From NCBI GenBank assembly GCA_016865015.1, contig CP018226.1, positions 3,503,001 through 3,567,000 of the forward strand: a stretch of DNA of 64,000 nucleotides, read 5' to 3'. Position numbers and translations under genes: made by a program. The notes below the pieces were generated by a model. It was not told where the DNA came from. It made no database searches and saw only the letters and a list, made by a program, of their open reading frames with translations. Of this stretch, positions 27,153 through 36,829 are shown piece after piece (position 1 is the stretch's first letter; each line of letters opens with the position of its first letter). This DNA comes from Rhizobiales bacterium IMCC20636 (GTDB lineage: Bacteria; Pseudomonadota; Alphaproteobacteria; Rhizobiales; GCA-2746425).

Positions 27153-29402
27153 TTATCCGCCGTTCGGTGCAACGAACGAGACACTCCACCAGATATATAC
27201 GCCAACTGCAATGATGGGCACCGGATAGAGGCAAGCCCCCAACATGTTCAAACGGCTTGCCAAAACTTCGGACTTCCGCTCGTTCACCCAGAACACCAGA
27301 ACGCTGACGGCAATCGAGAACCACATGACGATCTGCAAGGCAAAGAAGATATAATCGATTGCCACCAGATAGCCGATGTTGGGAAGGTCATTGGAGAGAC
27401 GCGCCCGCAACAGCGAAACGGTCACCAGAACCAGGATTCCCCCACTCAATCGAGGCGGTATTTCCCGAATGGGAACGGCGAACAACAAAAGTCCGATCAC
27501 AAACAGGATGACCATCGGCAGCATGATCGTCGTGCTGTAACTGGTCAGCTTGCGCGAGATTTCCATTTCCATTTTCATCTTCGAGAAATTAACCGCGGTC
27601 TCTCCCTGAAAAGATCGCGTTTCACCGAGAGTGGAAGCCGTTTTCACCACATCCTGAAAGATCTGGGCGTTGGTCATTTGCCACCCCTTGGCGGAGCGGA
27701 ATACATCTTCCTCGTGAAGTCTGGACAGGAGTGTGACACCTTCGCCGGTCAACCTCATCCCGAGATTATCCGTGACAAATCTCAGGCTTTCGCTGGTGAG
27801 ATCGCGATGCCGGACCTCCAGGACTATATTCTGCTTATCGAAGGGATAATTCTTGAACTGGAAGTCGCCGTGGAAGGTTCCCCGCACCTTGAACGTCTGA
27901 ATCTGCATGCTGTTGCGTTCACGAGACCAGATCGGGTTGATCAGGCGGATCGGGGTGACAGCGTTGCTGAACTCGATCTTGGAAAGATCCAGATCGCCGC
28001 GGTACCGGAACCAGATGAAGAAATCCAATGTGTAATTGCCGGTGGCTGTGTTGAGGTTGCTGATTTCATTTATATCAACACCGAAATATACGATTTGGGC
28101 GGAATTCATATAGCCGTCTGCGTAGGGTATGATTTCCTTGGATTCCAGCTTTTCGGAGAAGTTTGGCACCATCACCGGGTTGAGTACCGGCTGCAGCTGG
28201 ATCGGAGCTGAAATGAATTCTCCAAGCTCGAAAATACCGACAGGGACAGATTTTATCGCGTTGCCCTTGTCATCGAAATAGATATTCCCGGTTATCCCGT
28301 CAAACGCCTCGATAGGCTTGTCGATTGATGTCAGAAAGCTTCGAATGGCTTCGCGATCCTGTACGATATCCGTACCGGCGAGCGTTGCATTGCTGATCGC
28401 ATGGATCGCCACGCTGGCGGCGTCATAATAGAGCGCATTTCCGGAATCCGGATTGTGACCGTATTTGTCTCGGAATTTGGCGCGGAAATTCACAGCATTC
28501 TCGTTGGCAACATCCCAGATCATGGATGTTGTGGCATATATCTGATCGGTGAAATCTCCCGGCCGCGTCTTCAGGATTGGGTCTGGTTCAAAATAGGTTG
28601 GAAACTGCTGGTTGATGGAATCCGGGCCGAAGATTGGCAGAGTGAAGCCGGAATTTCGCATTTCGCGTACGAAGTGCGCTGCATTCGCGGCGTTCATCGC
28701 CAGAAACACCATGCCACTGTCGGGAGCCAGTGACAGTTCTGAAACAATGTCGGCCATATCCAGATCGATGTCGGGGCTCTCTGCATCAACCGCAAACTCT
28801 TGCTTGATTTCAAGCGGCAACTTCCCGGTTGCTTCTATGAAAGCTTTCCCCAGAGAACGGCCATAAACACTGTTGGTCGAAACCAGTGTCGCTGTCTTGT
28901 AGCCAAGGACGCTGTTGATGTAGTTCGCAATGAAGTCCGCCTGAAAACCATTGTTGTAGGTGACGCGGAAATACCACGGGTTCCCGACTGTGAGAGAGTC
29001 TGCTGTGGCGGTTCCCGATATGGCCGGAATTTTATTTTCCAGGTAGATCGGCCCAGCTGCGATCGATGCGCCACTGGTTCGATGCCCAATGACCAGCAGG
29101 TTGTTGCCATCGGATGCGATTTGCTCTGCAGCGAGCACTGCCTTGGTCGCCGAGTTCTCATCATCATATGTTTTCAATGCGATGAGACGTCCGTTCACAC
29201 CACCATCGGCGTTCACTTCATCGACACGAATTTGCGCAGCTTCGACCATCGCAAGGCCCAGGGCCGCACTGTCTCCCGACATTGGGCCAACCACCGCAAT
29301 TGTCCAGGGGGTTGCCTCTTGGGCTTGAGAAGAAAATACGAATAGAAATTGACAAATTGCCAGACAAACAAGAATCCATGGCAATTGCATTTTATTGTTC
29401 AT
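27153..29402 (-). CDS. Pentameric ligand-gated ion channel fused to an N-terminal LivJ-like binding domain
   Basis: A 749-residue exported membrane protein. The start ATG 29402 has GGGGGG just upstream and is followed by a signal peptide (about 1-28, ending SSQAQ). Residues 30-400 are a type I periplasmic binding domain like LivJ/LivK (IAVVGPMSGDSAALGLAMVE, NLLVIGHRTSGASIAAGP). Residues 425-620 match the Cys-loop receptor extracellular domain; the Pro-loop is FKNYPFDKQNIVLEV (YPFDKQ at 519) and has no disulphide cysteines, as in bacterial members. Four helices follow at about 621-643, 650-672, 677-705 and 721-741; DLPNIGYLVAIDYIFF after M2 resembles the M2-M3 link of ELIC and GLIC. Automatic annotation would probably call it only an ABC transporter binding protein. 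Confidence 0.85.
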   Translation of the reverse strand: MNNKMQLPWILVCLAICQFLFVFSSQAQEATPWTIAVVGPMSGDSAALGLAMVEAAQIRVDEVNADGGVNGRLIALKTYDDENSATKAVLAAEQIASDGNNLLVIGHRTSGASIAAGPIYLENKIPAISGTATADSLTVGNPWYFRVTYNNGFQADFIANYINSVLGYKTATLVSTNSVYGRSLGKAFIEATGKLPLEIKQEFAVDAESPDIDLDMADIVSELSLAPDSGMVFLAMNAANAAHFVREMRNSGFTLPIFGPDSINQQFPTYFEPDPILKTRPGDFTDQIYATTSMIWDVANENAVNFRAKFRDKYGHNPDSGNALYYDAASVAIHAISNATLAGTDIVQDREAIRSFLTSIDKPIEAFDGITGNIYFDDKGNAIKSVPVGIFELGEFISAPIQLQPVLNPVMVPNFSEKLESKEIIPYADGYMNSAQIVYFGVDINEISNLNTATGNYTLDFFIWFRYRGDLDLSKIEFSNAVTPIRLINPIWSRERNSMQIQTFKVRGTFHGDFQFKNYPFDKQNIVLEVRHRDLTSESLRFVTDNLGMRLTGEGVTLLSRLHEEDVFRSAKGWQMTNAQIFQDVVKTASTLGETRSFQGETAVNFSKMKMEMEISRKLTSYSTTIMLPMVILFVIGLLLFAVPIREIPPRLSGGILVLVTVSLLRARLSNDLPNIGYLVAIDYIFFALQIVMWFSIAVSVLVFWVNERKSEVLASRLNMLGACLYPVPIIAVGVYIWWSVSFVAPNGG

Positions 29403-29693
29403 ACGCCCCCCAGAGGCAAAATTAATTAAAGTCACTTAAACCGAAAATATACACTGCTGATTGAATAGCAGATTTCCAGAAATTGGGGAAAATTTGTTAT
29501 AAAAATAAACTGCAAAAACTACAGAAATATCTGATTATAGATATTTTGATCGGGGTTTTATTGTGGCTTAATCTTCTGTTTCGAGCAAAAAACCTGTCAG
29601 GTCGCCAACCAACATTTTGAGGCGTTTTGCTTTTCACAGCAAACACGTGCAGTTGGCCGTATCGCCACGAACCATGCAGCCAATTCCGTTTGA

Positions 29694-31352
29694 TCAGGGT
29701 TTGGCTGCAGGTGCTCCAGTTGGCATCAAGCTGCTGAAAGGTTTGCCAGTTGTCTCTTCATATTCAGACTCGTCCCAAAACCCGATCAGGATGCCGTTTT
29801 CTGCCGCTTTCCCCTGCTTTGCCAAAACGTCTGCAGTGGCGGTGATGCGGGTGTGATGCCGCATCGACCAGGACAGCAGCGCCTGTTCCAGGTCGGCGCG
29901 GACCTGCTTGTGTTCTGGTGTGTCACTTGCGCCCAGATTGATGAATTCGTTCGGGTCGGATTGATGGTCAAACAGCACCGGAGGGAAGCCTTCGCAGCGG
30001 ATATATTTCCAGCGTCCGTCAAAAATCATGACCGTGCGCGCATCCTCTTGCGCGACTTTCAGGGTGCGGGCCATTTCAAAGCTGGAATAATCATGTTCGC
30101 TGATGGCGTAGCGTCGGGAAAAGCCATCGGTCTGATGCAGCAAAGGCGACAGATCACGGCCTTCGACGACATGTGGCTTGGGGGCGCACCCCATGGCTTC
30201 CATGAAGGTCGGTGCAAGGTCGATCATCTCGACCAGTGCGTCGGATGTTGTGCCGCGCGTTATGTCTGCTCCTGACCGGGGATCAGCGATGATCAGAGGC
30301 ACCTTTGCCGCGACATCATGGTAGAAATCCTTGTCACCCATCCAGTGGTCACCCATGTAATCGCCATGATCGGAGGTGAAAGCGATGATCGTGTTGTCGG
30401 TCAAACCCTTTTCATCCATCCAAGCGAACAGCCGGCCAAGATTGTCATCCAATTGCTTGATCAGCCCCATATAGGCCGGAATTACATGCTCGCGCACATT
30501 GTCCCGGGAGAAACTGCGGCAAACCCGTGACTCCTGATAACCGCGCAACAATGGGTGATCCGTGTCTCGTTCAGACGGTGATCTTATCGGGTCTACAATG
30601 TGCTCGGGGCCATACATGTCGTGATAGGGCGCTGGCACAATATAGGGCCAATGGGGCTTGATATAGCTCAGGTGACAAAGCCAGGGCTTGTCACCCTCCA
30701 TCGCCTGTCCCATGAAGTCCATCGCCCGATTGGTTATATAGGCCGTTTCGGAATGTTGTTCGGGCACATTGGCTGGCAGGCGCGAATTCTTGAGCAGCCA
30801 TGCCGACATCAACTCACCATCCGGATCGAGCCCGGAATTGGCAAAATCCTCCCACGGATTATCAGATTCATAGCCAAGGCTGATCAGATAATCATCATAG
30901 GCAGACCATTGCTGGCGAACACTGTCGGGGTGCAGGCCGTCATCGCGCTCGAAAGGTTCGAAACCACATTCGGATACGCGCACACCAATGTCGCTGGTCG
31001 GATCGATGCCAAGCCACGCCATGCCCTCGCGATCTGCGGTCATATGGGTTTTGCCGACCAGCACCGCCCGTGCGCCGGCTTCACGCAGATGATCGCCAAG
31101 TGTCGGCTCTCCCACGCGCAGTGGTGTGCCGTTCCATGTGGAGCCATGGCTGCGCACATAGCGCCCGGTATAGGCAGACATGCGCGATGGGCCACAGACT
31201 GGCGATTGCACATATGTGTTGGTAAAGCGTACCCCGCGCGCTGCCAGAGCGTCGATATGCGGGGTGTGGAGATGGGGGTGTCCGTAACAGCTGAGATAGT
31301 CGAACCGCAACTGGTCGGCCATGATCCACAACACATTTGGCGTATCGGTCAT
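29694..31352 (-). CDS. Sulfatase family hydrolase
   Basis: A 552-residue member of the alkaline phosphatase/sulfatase superfamily, apparently cytoplasmic (no signal peptide). C53-G-P-S-R57 in SPVCGPSRMSAYTGR is the formylglycine consensus C-x-P-x-R, so maturation by a formylglycine-generating enzyme is expected. Other landmarks are the first metal aspartate (MADQLR), HIDALAARGVRFTNTYVQ and FTSDHGDYMGDHWMGDKDFY. It could be an aryl or choline sulfatase or a phosphonate monoester hydrolase; the sequence alone does not settle the substrate. No sulfatase-maturing gene and no transporter lie beside it. Confidence 0.88.
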   Translation of the reverse strand: MTDTPNVLWIMADQLRFDYLSCYGHPHLHTPHIDALAARGVRFTNTYVQSPVCGPSRMSAYTGRYVRSHGSTWNGTPLRVGEPTLGDHLREAGARAVLVGKTHMTADREGMAWLGIDPTSDIGVRVSECGFEPFERDDGLHPDSVRQQWSAYDDYLISLGYESDNPWEDFANSGLDPDGELMSAWLLKNSRLPANVPEQHSETAYITNRAMDFMGQAMEGDKPWLCHLSYIKPHWPYIVPAPYHDMYGPEHIVDPIRSPSERDTDHPLLRGYQESRVCRSFSRDNVREHVIPAYMGLIKQLDDNLGRLFAWMDEKGLTDNTIIAFTSDHGDYMGDHWMGDKDFYHDVAAKVPLIIADPRSGADITRGTTSDALVEMIDLAPTFMEAMGCAPKPHVVEGRDLSPLLHQTDGFSRRYAISEHDYSSFEMARTLKVAQEDARTVMIFDGRWKYIRCEGFPPVLFDHQSDPNEFINLGASDTPEHKQVRADLEQALLSWSMRHHTRITATADVLAKQGKAAENGILIGFWDESEYEETTGKPFSSLMPTGAPAAKP

Positions 31353-32068
31353 TCTGTGTTTTCTCTTTCCAGTATCGTGTCGATGGCGCGGCGCAGGAAA
31401 TCCTCCAACCGGTCCAGCAAATCAACAAAAACTATGATCGCCTTAACCCAGAATTGAGGCCCAAACCATCACGCTTCTACGTCATCACCGGCGCTGTAAT
31501 TTCATAAGCCATTCTTCCGGCCTCGGCCAGAGCAATGACGACCTGTCACCCATCGGCGCTGTCGCGGGACTGCATCTCCCATTCTGCGCATTGAGGCGAA
31601 GCCTGGCTCCGCAGGTTTCAAGCGTCAGTGGGCGCAAAGTTGCTGTTCATAGTTTGGCAAGGAGTCCGGCTCTGACATCTGAGCAAGCAGGGACGTGGAT
31701 AAAAGGGGAAATTCCCACGCGACAGGTCGGTTTCAGGCGGGAAACTGCCGGTCATCCGTTTTGGAAGAATGTCGCCTCTGCACTGATCAAGATAAAAGGC
31801 TGACCACTATGACGGAGTCGAAACTCTCTTTGAGGAACTTTAAACCTGCATTAACCGACGTCCTTCCGGGCCTTACTACAATGGTATCTTCCTTAAGGGG
31901 CGTTTTGAGCCTAGGGGGCGGGCCATGAGGTTGATCAGCGCTTGATATACGGCAGCGCTTCCTGTGGATGGCGTAATATGTAGGTGCCTTCCAAGCGCGG
32001 AGGACTGGATCTTGGAAAGATGTAAATGGCCCGCCAATCATGTTTGGGACTCTGTGTCGCCAATACAA
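31353..32068. other. Long intergenic region, at most a doubtful tiny frame
   Basis: 716 bases between the sulfatase start and the end of the small membrane protein gene. One tiny frame, 31809-31928 plus, encodes 39 residues beginning MTESKLSLRNFKP, but it has no clear ribosome-binding site and no family that I recognise. The rest shows short broken frames only. It looks like decayed or non-coding DNA. Confidence 0.4.
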
Positions 32069-32491
32069 CTAATTGAACGCGACGATCGCCAAAATGAGGG
32101 CCAGTATTGCCATGGCCTGCGATCCAATGCCCAGGCGTTTCATCCGGTTGGCGTCCGGGGGGATGCCGGTTTTTTTCGCCTTGGCAACAGCCAAATTTGC
32201 AACAATCGACAACACGGTCAGCACAGCGACTGCAGCGAGTTTCCAAAGAAACGTCTGATTGTCAAGAATCCCTATACCGGCTGTCACCGCAACCATCCAA
32301 ATACCGCTTAGCCAGAGCAGAATGAGGCCGATGGTCGACAGCTTTCCCAATAACAGCCGGAACCCGCCCAAAGAAGGCATGGCCTGTGGCGGGAAAGTGG
32401 ACAGACGGGCACCAAGAACGAGGTTGGAAACCCCCGCGCCAATGGCTACCGCGAAACTGAGGAAATGGATTGTCTTCAGCAGATCCAGCAC
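32069..32491 (-). CDS. Small four-helix inner membrane protein, function unknown
   Basis: A 140-residue hydrophobic protein with four predicted membrane helices (about 5-25, 48-68, 80-102 and 120-139). The opening LLKTIHFLSFAVAIGAGVSN, with a His in the first helix and a small-residue GxG pattern, resembles small integral proteins of the CopD/DUF2269 kind, but I cannot place it in a named family with confidence. There is no neighbour on the same strand within 180 bases. Function not assigned. Confidence 0.65.
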   Translation of the reverse strand: MLDLLKTIHFLSFAVAIGAGVSNLVLGARLSTFPPQAMPSLGGFRLLLGKLSTIGLILLWLSGIWMVAVTAGIGILDNQTFLWKLAAVAVLTVLSIVANLAVAKAKKTGIPPDANRMKRLGIGSQAMAILALILAIVAFN

Positions 32492-32678
32492 GGTCCTGTT
32501 CCTTTATTGGCCAGCCCATGATTGACTTTGTTGCAGGCCATGGGAAGATGATAGGGCCTCCATGGCGTCGTAAACAAGCAGTGATTTAAGCAGGAACCGC
32601 TAATGCTCGTTTTACCTGCATTGCTGATCCAGGAAGCCCGAAGCTGAAGTATGAGCTACCACGGGCAGTAGACGCCCT

Positions 32679-35285
32679 TCAACGTTTCCCCTTGTTCGCC
32701 CTGAACCCGCCGCGTTGACCCGGCTTGCCGCCTGATGAGCGTCCAGCAGCGCCGCGGCCGCGCGGTGTGATCTCGGCCGTTACGCCGCGGGGGCCCTGAT
32801 ACCCGCCGGTGCGATCATCAATGGCTTGTTGGCGGGCCAGTGGGTCGTCGCCGATGGCAAGTTCGGTTTCCTGGAGGCGTTTGATTTCATCGCGCAGGCG
32901 TGCAGCTTCCTCGAAATCGAGATCAGCAGCGGCATCGCGCATGCGTTTTTCCATGTCCTGAATGTGAGCTTTGAGATTGTGCCCAACCAGCGGCGTTTCG
33001 GCCATGCCGGCATCGACGGTGACGTGGTCGCCCTCATAGACGCTGGAGAGGATATCGCCGATGTTCTTCTTGATTGATGCTGGCGTGATGTTGTTCTCGA
33101 CATTGTAGGCCGTCTGTTTTTCACGGCGGCGATCTGTCTCGGCGATGGCGCGTTCCATCGAGCCGGTGATGCGATCGGCATAAAGAATGACTTTTCCATC
33201 AACATTTCGGGCCGCACGACCAATGGTCTGCACCAGGCTGGTTTCGGAGCGCAGAAAGCCTTCCTTATCCGCATCCAGAATGGCAACCAGAGCGCATTCG
33301 GGAATGTCGAGCCCCTCACGCAGCAAGTTGATGCCTATCAGTACATCAAACGCGCCGAGACGCAGATCGCGCAGGATTTCGATGCGTTCCAGCGTATCGA
33401 TGTCGGAATGCAGATAGCGCACCCGGACGCCGCTTTCGTGGAGATACTCAGTCAGATCTTCCGACATGCGTTTGGTCAGTGTTGTCACCAGGGTGCGGTA
33501 ACCCTGTGCCGTAGTTTCGCGAATGGCCCCCAGCAGATCATCGACCTGCGAGGTGGCCGGACGGATTTCAACGGGCGGGTCTGTCAGGCCGGTGGGCCGG
33601 ATGACCTGTTCGGAGAACACCCCGCCGGTCTGCTCCATTTCCCAGCTGCCAGGGGTAGCTGAGACATAGACCGAGGGCGGACGCATGGCGTCCCATTCCT
33701 CAAAGCGCAGCGGGCGGTTGTCCATGCAGGAGGGCAGACGGAAACCATATTCGGCCAGCGTTGCCTTGCGGCGGAAATCGCCGCGATACATCGCCCCGAT
33801 TTGCGGCACGGTAACGTGGCTTTCATCGATGAAGACCAGTGCATTGTCGGGCAGATATTCAAACAATGTGGGCGGAGGCTCGCCGGGCGCACGGCCTGTC
33901 AGATAGCGCGAATAATTTTCAATGCCGGCGCAGGCCCCTGTGGCCTCCATCATTTCGATATCGAAATTGGTGCGCTGTTCCAGCCGCTGCGCTTCGAGCA
34001 GACGGCCAGCCTTGTTGAGCTCTGCCAGCCGCAGGATCAGCTCGGCGCGAATGCTTTTGACGGCCTGCTGCAGGGTTGGTTTGGGTGTGACATAATGCGA
34101 GTTGGCATAGACCTTGATGGAATTCAGATCCTGACTTTTCTGGCCGGTCAACGGGTCGAATTCGGTGATGGATTCAATCTCGTCGCCAAACATGGAGAGC
34201 CGCCAGGCGCGGTCTTCATAGTGCGCCGGGAAGATTTCCAGCGTATCACCGCGCACACGGAAAGTGCCGCGCTGAAATGCCTGATCATTGCGCTTGTATT
34301 GCAGGGCCACCAGATCGGCCATGATCTGGCGCTGGTCGATGCTCTGGCCAACCTTCATTTCGAAGGTCATGGCCGTATAGGTTTCCACCGAGCCTATACC
34401 ATAGATGCAGGACACGGAAGCGACGATGATCACATCATCGCGCTCCAGCAAGGCACGGGTAGCCGAGTGGCGCATGCGGTCGATCTGTTCGTTGACCGAG
34501 GATTCCTTCTCGATATAGGTGTCGGAGCGCGGCACATAGGCTTCGGGCTGGTAGTAATCGTAATAGGAAACGAAATATTCAACCGAATTGTTCGGGAAGA
34601 AGCTTTTGAACTCGCCATAGAGTTGGGCGGCCAGTGTCTTGTTGGGCGCCAGTATCAGCGCGGGCCTGTTGGTTTCGGCGATGATGTTGGCAACTGTATA
34701 GGTCTTGCCGGATCCGGTGACGCCCAGCAGCACCTGATCGCGTTCCCCATCCTTCAGACCTGACACAAGTTCCGCAATGGCCGTTGGCTGATCGCCCTTG
34801 GGTTCAAATTCGGATTCCAGATCAAAGGAAATACCGCCTTCGGATTTGGATGGGCGTTGCGGGCGGTGGGGTACCCAGACATCATCCATCTCCTTGCGAC
34901 CGGTCTCGATAAGACGGGACAGCGCCGCAACGGTTGCGGTGACACCGGAATTGTCGACCGAGCCCGCATCTTCCAGCGAGATATCCAGTCCGGAGACAGG
35001 GTTGAGGCCGCCTGCTGCACGATCCTTGGCCGAAGCCAGACCGCCTATTGAGGTGCCGCGTGCGGTCTTGAGAGCGGTTTTGGAGCTACTCTTTGCGCCG
35101 CCTTTGGCAGGGCGTTTTGTGGCGGATTTTTTCTTTGCTTTTACAGCAGCGGGTTTGACGGGTGCATCCGCTTCGCGGCTGATCTCGTCGGCCCAATCGG
35201 TTACGGACCCAGACAGGGGCGCGCCCGTCAGTTCCTTTTGGGGCGCTTCTTCGAAACCGTCTGCATTTTCGGAGTTTTTGGTCAT
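32679..35285 (-). CDS. uvrB: Excinuclease ABC subunit B, with long N-terminal extension
   Basis: The damage-verifying helicase of nucleotide excision repair. The family core begins at about residue 153 ([17 protein letters not shown]) with Walker A GVTGSGKT at 188-195, the DNA-clamping hairpin [29 protein letters not shown], the helicase motif [19 protein letters not shown] and a C-terminal UVR motif ([20 protein letters not shown]). The protein is 868 residues against about 670 normally: some 150 residues are added in front (an acidic start, then a Lys/Ala-rich stretch) and an Arg/Gly-rich tail behind. Rhizobial UvrB proteins often have such ends. Confidence 0.96.
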   Translation of the reverse strand: MTKNSENADGFEEAPQKELTGAPLSGSVTDWADEISREADAPVKPAAVKAKKKSATKRPAKGGAKSSSKTALKTARGTSIGGLASAKDRAAGGLNPVSGLDISLEDAGSVDNSGVTATVAALSRLIETGRKEMDDVWVPHRPQRPSKSEGGISFDLESEFEPKGDQPTAIAELVSGLKDGERDQVLLGVTGSGKTYTVANIIAETNRPALILAPNKTLAAQLYGEFKSFFPNNSVEYFVSYYDYYQPEAYVPRSDTYIEKESSVNEQIDRMRHSATRALLERDDVIIVASVSCIYGIGSVETYTAMTFEMKVGQSIDQRQIMADLVALQYKRNDQAFQRGTFRVRGDTLEIFPAHYEDRAWRLSMFGDEIESITEFDPLTGQKSQDLNSIKVYANSHYVTPKPTLQQAVKSIRAELILRLAELNKAGRLLEAQRLEQRTNFDIEMMEATGACAGIENYSRYLTGRAPGEPPPTLFEYLPDNALVFIDESHVTVPQIGAMYRGDFRRKATLAEYGFRLPSCMDNRPLRFEEWDAMRPPSVYVSATPGSWEMEQTGGVFSEQVIRPTGLTDPPVEIRPATSQVDDLLGAIRETTAQGYRTLVTTLTKRMSEDLTEYLHESGVRVRYLHSDIDTLERIEILRDLRLGAFDVLIGINLLREGLDIPECALVAILDADKEGFLRSETSLVQTIGRAARNVDGKVILYADRITGSMERAIAETDRRREKQTAYNVENNITPASIKKNIGDILSSVYEGDHVTVDAGMAETPLVGHNLKAHIQDMEKRMRDAAADLDFEEAARLRDEIKRLQETELAIGDDPLARQQAIDDRTGGYQGPRGVTAEITPRGRGAAGRSSGGKPGQRGGFRANKGKR

Positions 35286-35337
35286 GGTCGGAATATGGCG
35301 CGCCTGTGGTCTGATGTGAAGGTGGGAGAACGCAATT

Positions 35338-35352
35338 GTTGTAACTTTGTTC
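35338..35352. promoter_or_regulatory. Near-consensus alphaproteobacterial LexA (SOS) box
   Basis: Read towards uvrB the site is GAAC, seven bases, CAAC, one base off the direct-repeat LexA box of Alphaproteobacteria (GAAC-N7-GAAC). It lies 53-67 bases upstream of the uvrB start, a normal operator position, and uvr genes are often SOS-controlled. The mismatch keeps this a suggestion. Confidence 0.4.
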
Positions 35353-35355
35353 CCG

Positions 35356-35379
35356 ATGCTGACAGCATGTTGTCAGCAT
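35356..35379. promoter_or_regulatory. Strong inverted repeat in the uvrB-sbtA gap
   Basis: Perfect 9-bp arms ATGCTGACA (35356-35364) and TGTCAGCAT (35371-35379) are separated by six bases, in the 201-base gap between divergent uvrB and sbtA. It lies 107 bases before the sbtA start. It looks like a dimer operator, perhaps for a regulator of the bicarbonate genes. Confidence 0.5.
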
Positions 35380-35486
35380 GTCGCCTCGCGATGCGGCCTC
35401 GGCCAGAAACATGCTGCATTGCACTATTGTCTGCTGCGAAAGCTGTTATAACGAAACACCACTCCCAAACTACTGGTGTACTCGAC

Positions 35487-36476
35487 ATGGCGGATATTTT
35501 TGCACTGGCAGGGCAAAACCTGCTGTCTCCTGTTGTGCTGTTCTTTGTGCTCGGCCTGGCAGCAGCGCTGGCAAAATCTGATCTGGCTATCCCTGAACAG
35601 GTGGCCAAAACCATTGCGCTCTATCTGATGTTTGCGATTGGCTTCAAGGGCGGTGCAGGCATGGCAGCGCATGGGCTGGATGCGCGTCTGGTTGGGGCGC
35701 TGGTCTCCGGCATCGTGCTGTCTTCAATCATACCTGTTGTCGCTTTCACCTATCTGACAGCGATCAGCCGCCTGCCGCGAGTGGATGTGGCAGCGGTTGC
35801 AGCCCATTACGGCTCGATTTCGATTGTGACCTTTGTTGCAGCGACCGAAGCGCTGAAAACACTTCAGATGAGTTCAGAAGGCTATATGGTGGCCGTTGCA
35901 GCGTCCATGGAAGCGCCGGCCATTCTGGTGGGTCTGTTTCTGGCCAAGAAGGCCATTGACGGAGACGGACCCAAAAACGGCCCAGGACAGGGCGTGCCGT
36001 TTCGGGAAATCCTGCTGAACGGCTCGATTGTGATGTTGATCGGGGCCTTCATCATCGGCTGGATTACCGGCGCAGACGGCCTCGCCAAGATTGAAAGCTT
36101 TATCGTCAGCCCGTTTCAGGGCGTGCTGTGCCTGTTTTTGCTGGATATGGGCATTATTGCCGGGCGCGGCCTGCGCCAGAGCGGCAAGGTTCTGACCCTG
36201 CCGGTGGTGATCTTTGCCATGACCATGCCGGTTGTCGGTGCGTTGATTGCAGCGCCCTTTGGCTGGCTGGTGGGCCTGTCTGCAGGCGGTGTGGCACTGC
36301 TGTGCACGCTGGCGGCATCGGCGTCCTACATTGCCGTGCCGGCAGCCATGCGCGTGGCTTTGCCGGAAGCGCGGCCCAGTATTTACCTGACCCTGTCGCT
36401 TGGTGTTACATTTCCCTTTAATCTGACTGTTGGTATACCGTTGTATAACATGATCGGAACATGGGTTGCGGGGTGA
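35487..36476 (+). CDS. sbtA: Sodium-dependent bicarbonate transporter SbtA
   Basis: A 329-residue membrane protein of the SbtA (former DUF897) family with about ten helices. Matching blocks: NLLSPVVLFFVLGLAAALAK, TIALYLMFAIGFKGGAGMA, VAAVAAHYGSISIVTFVAAT and SMEAPAILVGLFLAKK. In cyanobacteria SbtA takes up bicarbonate with Na+. I start at ATG 35487 because the longer frame adds 83 residues with no membrane character. Its stop lies five bases before the gene for a PII-like protein, the same sbtA-sbtB pair known from cyanobacteria. Confidence 0.88.
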   Translation: MADIFALAGQNLLSPVVLFFVLGLAAALAKSDLAIPEQVAKTIALYLMFAIGFKGGAGMAAHGLDARLVGALVSGIVLSSIIPVVAFTYLTAISRLPRVDVAAVAAHYGSISIVTFVAATEALKTLQMSSEGYMVAVAASMEAPAILVGLFLAKKAIDGDGPKNGPGQGVPFREILLNGSIVMLIGAFIIGWITGADGLAKIESFIVSPFQGVLCLFLLDMGIIAGRGLRQSGKVLTLPVVIFAMTMPVVGALIAAPFGWLVGLSAGGVALLCTLAASASYIAVPAAMRVALPEARPSIYLTLSLGVTFPFNLTVGIPLYNMIGTWVAG

Positions 36477-36481
36477 CGGGC

Positions 36482-36796
36482 ATGACACAGACATTTCGTA
36501 AAAAACGACTGGAAATCATCGTTGAGGAGCCCATTTTGAACCGGCTCACCGACGCGCTGATTGCTGCGAAAGTGACCGGATATACCATTCTGCCCACCCT
36601 TGGGGGTTATGGCTCGGAGGGGCAATGGCACCGTGAAAACGCGCTGTCGCGGGCAGGACAAATGGTTACACTGGTCTGTATCCTAGATGAAAGCCGTGTC
36701 GAAGCGGTGCTCAGCGCGGCTTATGCTATTGTCTCACGACAGGTCGGGATCGTGACTCTTTCGGATGTGGAAGTGGTGCGTCCTGAATTGTTTTAG
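36482..36796 (+). CDS. sbtB: PII-like regulator SbtB
   Basis: A 104-residue protein with the PII ferredoxin-like trimer fold: RLEIIVEEPILNRLTDALIA, a T-loop region (LGGYGSEGQWHRENALSRAG) and the strand QMVTLVCILDESRVEAVLSA before VGIVTLSDVEVVRPELF. In cyanobacteria SbtB binds adenine nucleotides, cAMP included, and clamps SbtA. The C-terminal CGPEGC-type redox loop of some cyanobacterial SbtB is absent. The short spacing after sbtA and the pair logic make this the transporter's own regulator. The start is ATG 36482, with GACGGG in front. Confidence 0.82.
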   Translation: MTQTFRKKRLEIIVEEPILNRLTDALIAAKVTGYTILPTLGGYGSEGQWHRENALSRAGQMVTLVCILDESRVEAVLSAAYAIVSRQVGIVTLSDVEVVRPELF

Positions 36797-36829
36797 GATG
36801 CCGCAACCCCGACTCTCTGGAGAAACCTG

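Noticed and set aside
27129-28211. 360-codon plus-strand frame
   Set aside because: It is antisense to the channel region of the pLGIC fusion and shows no family resemblance.
33801-34763. 320-codon plus-strand frame
   Set aside because: It is antisense to the UvrB helicase core.
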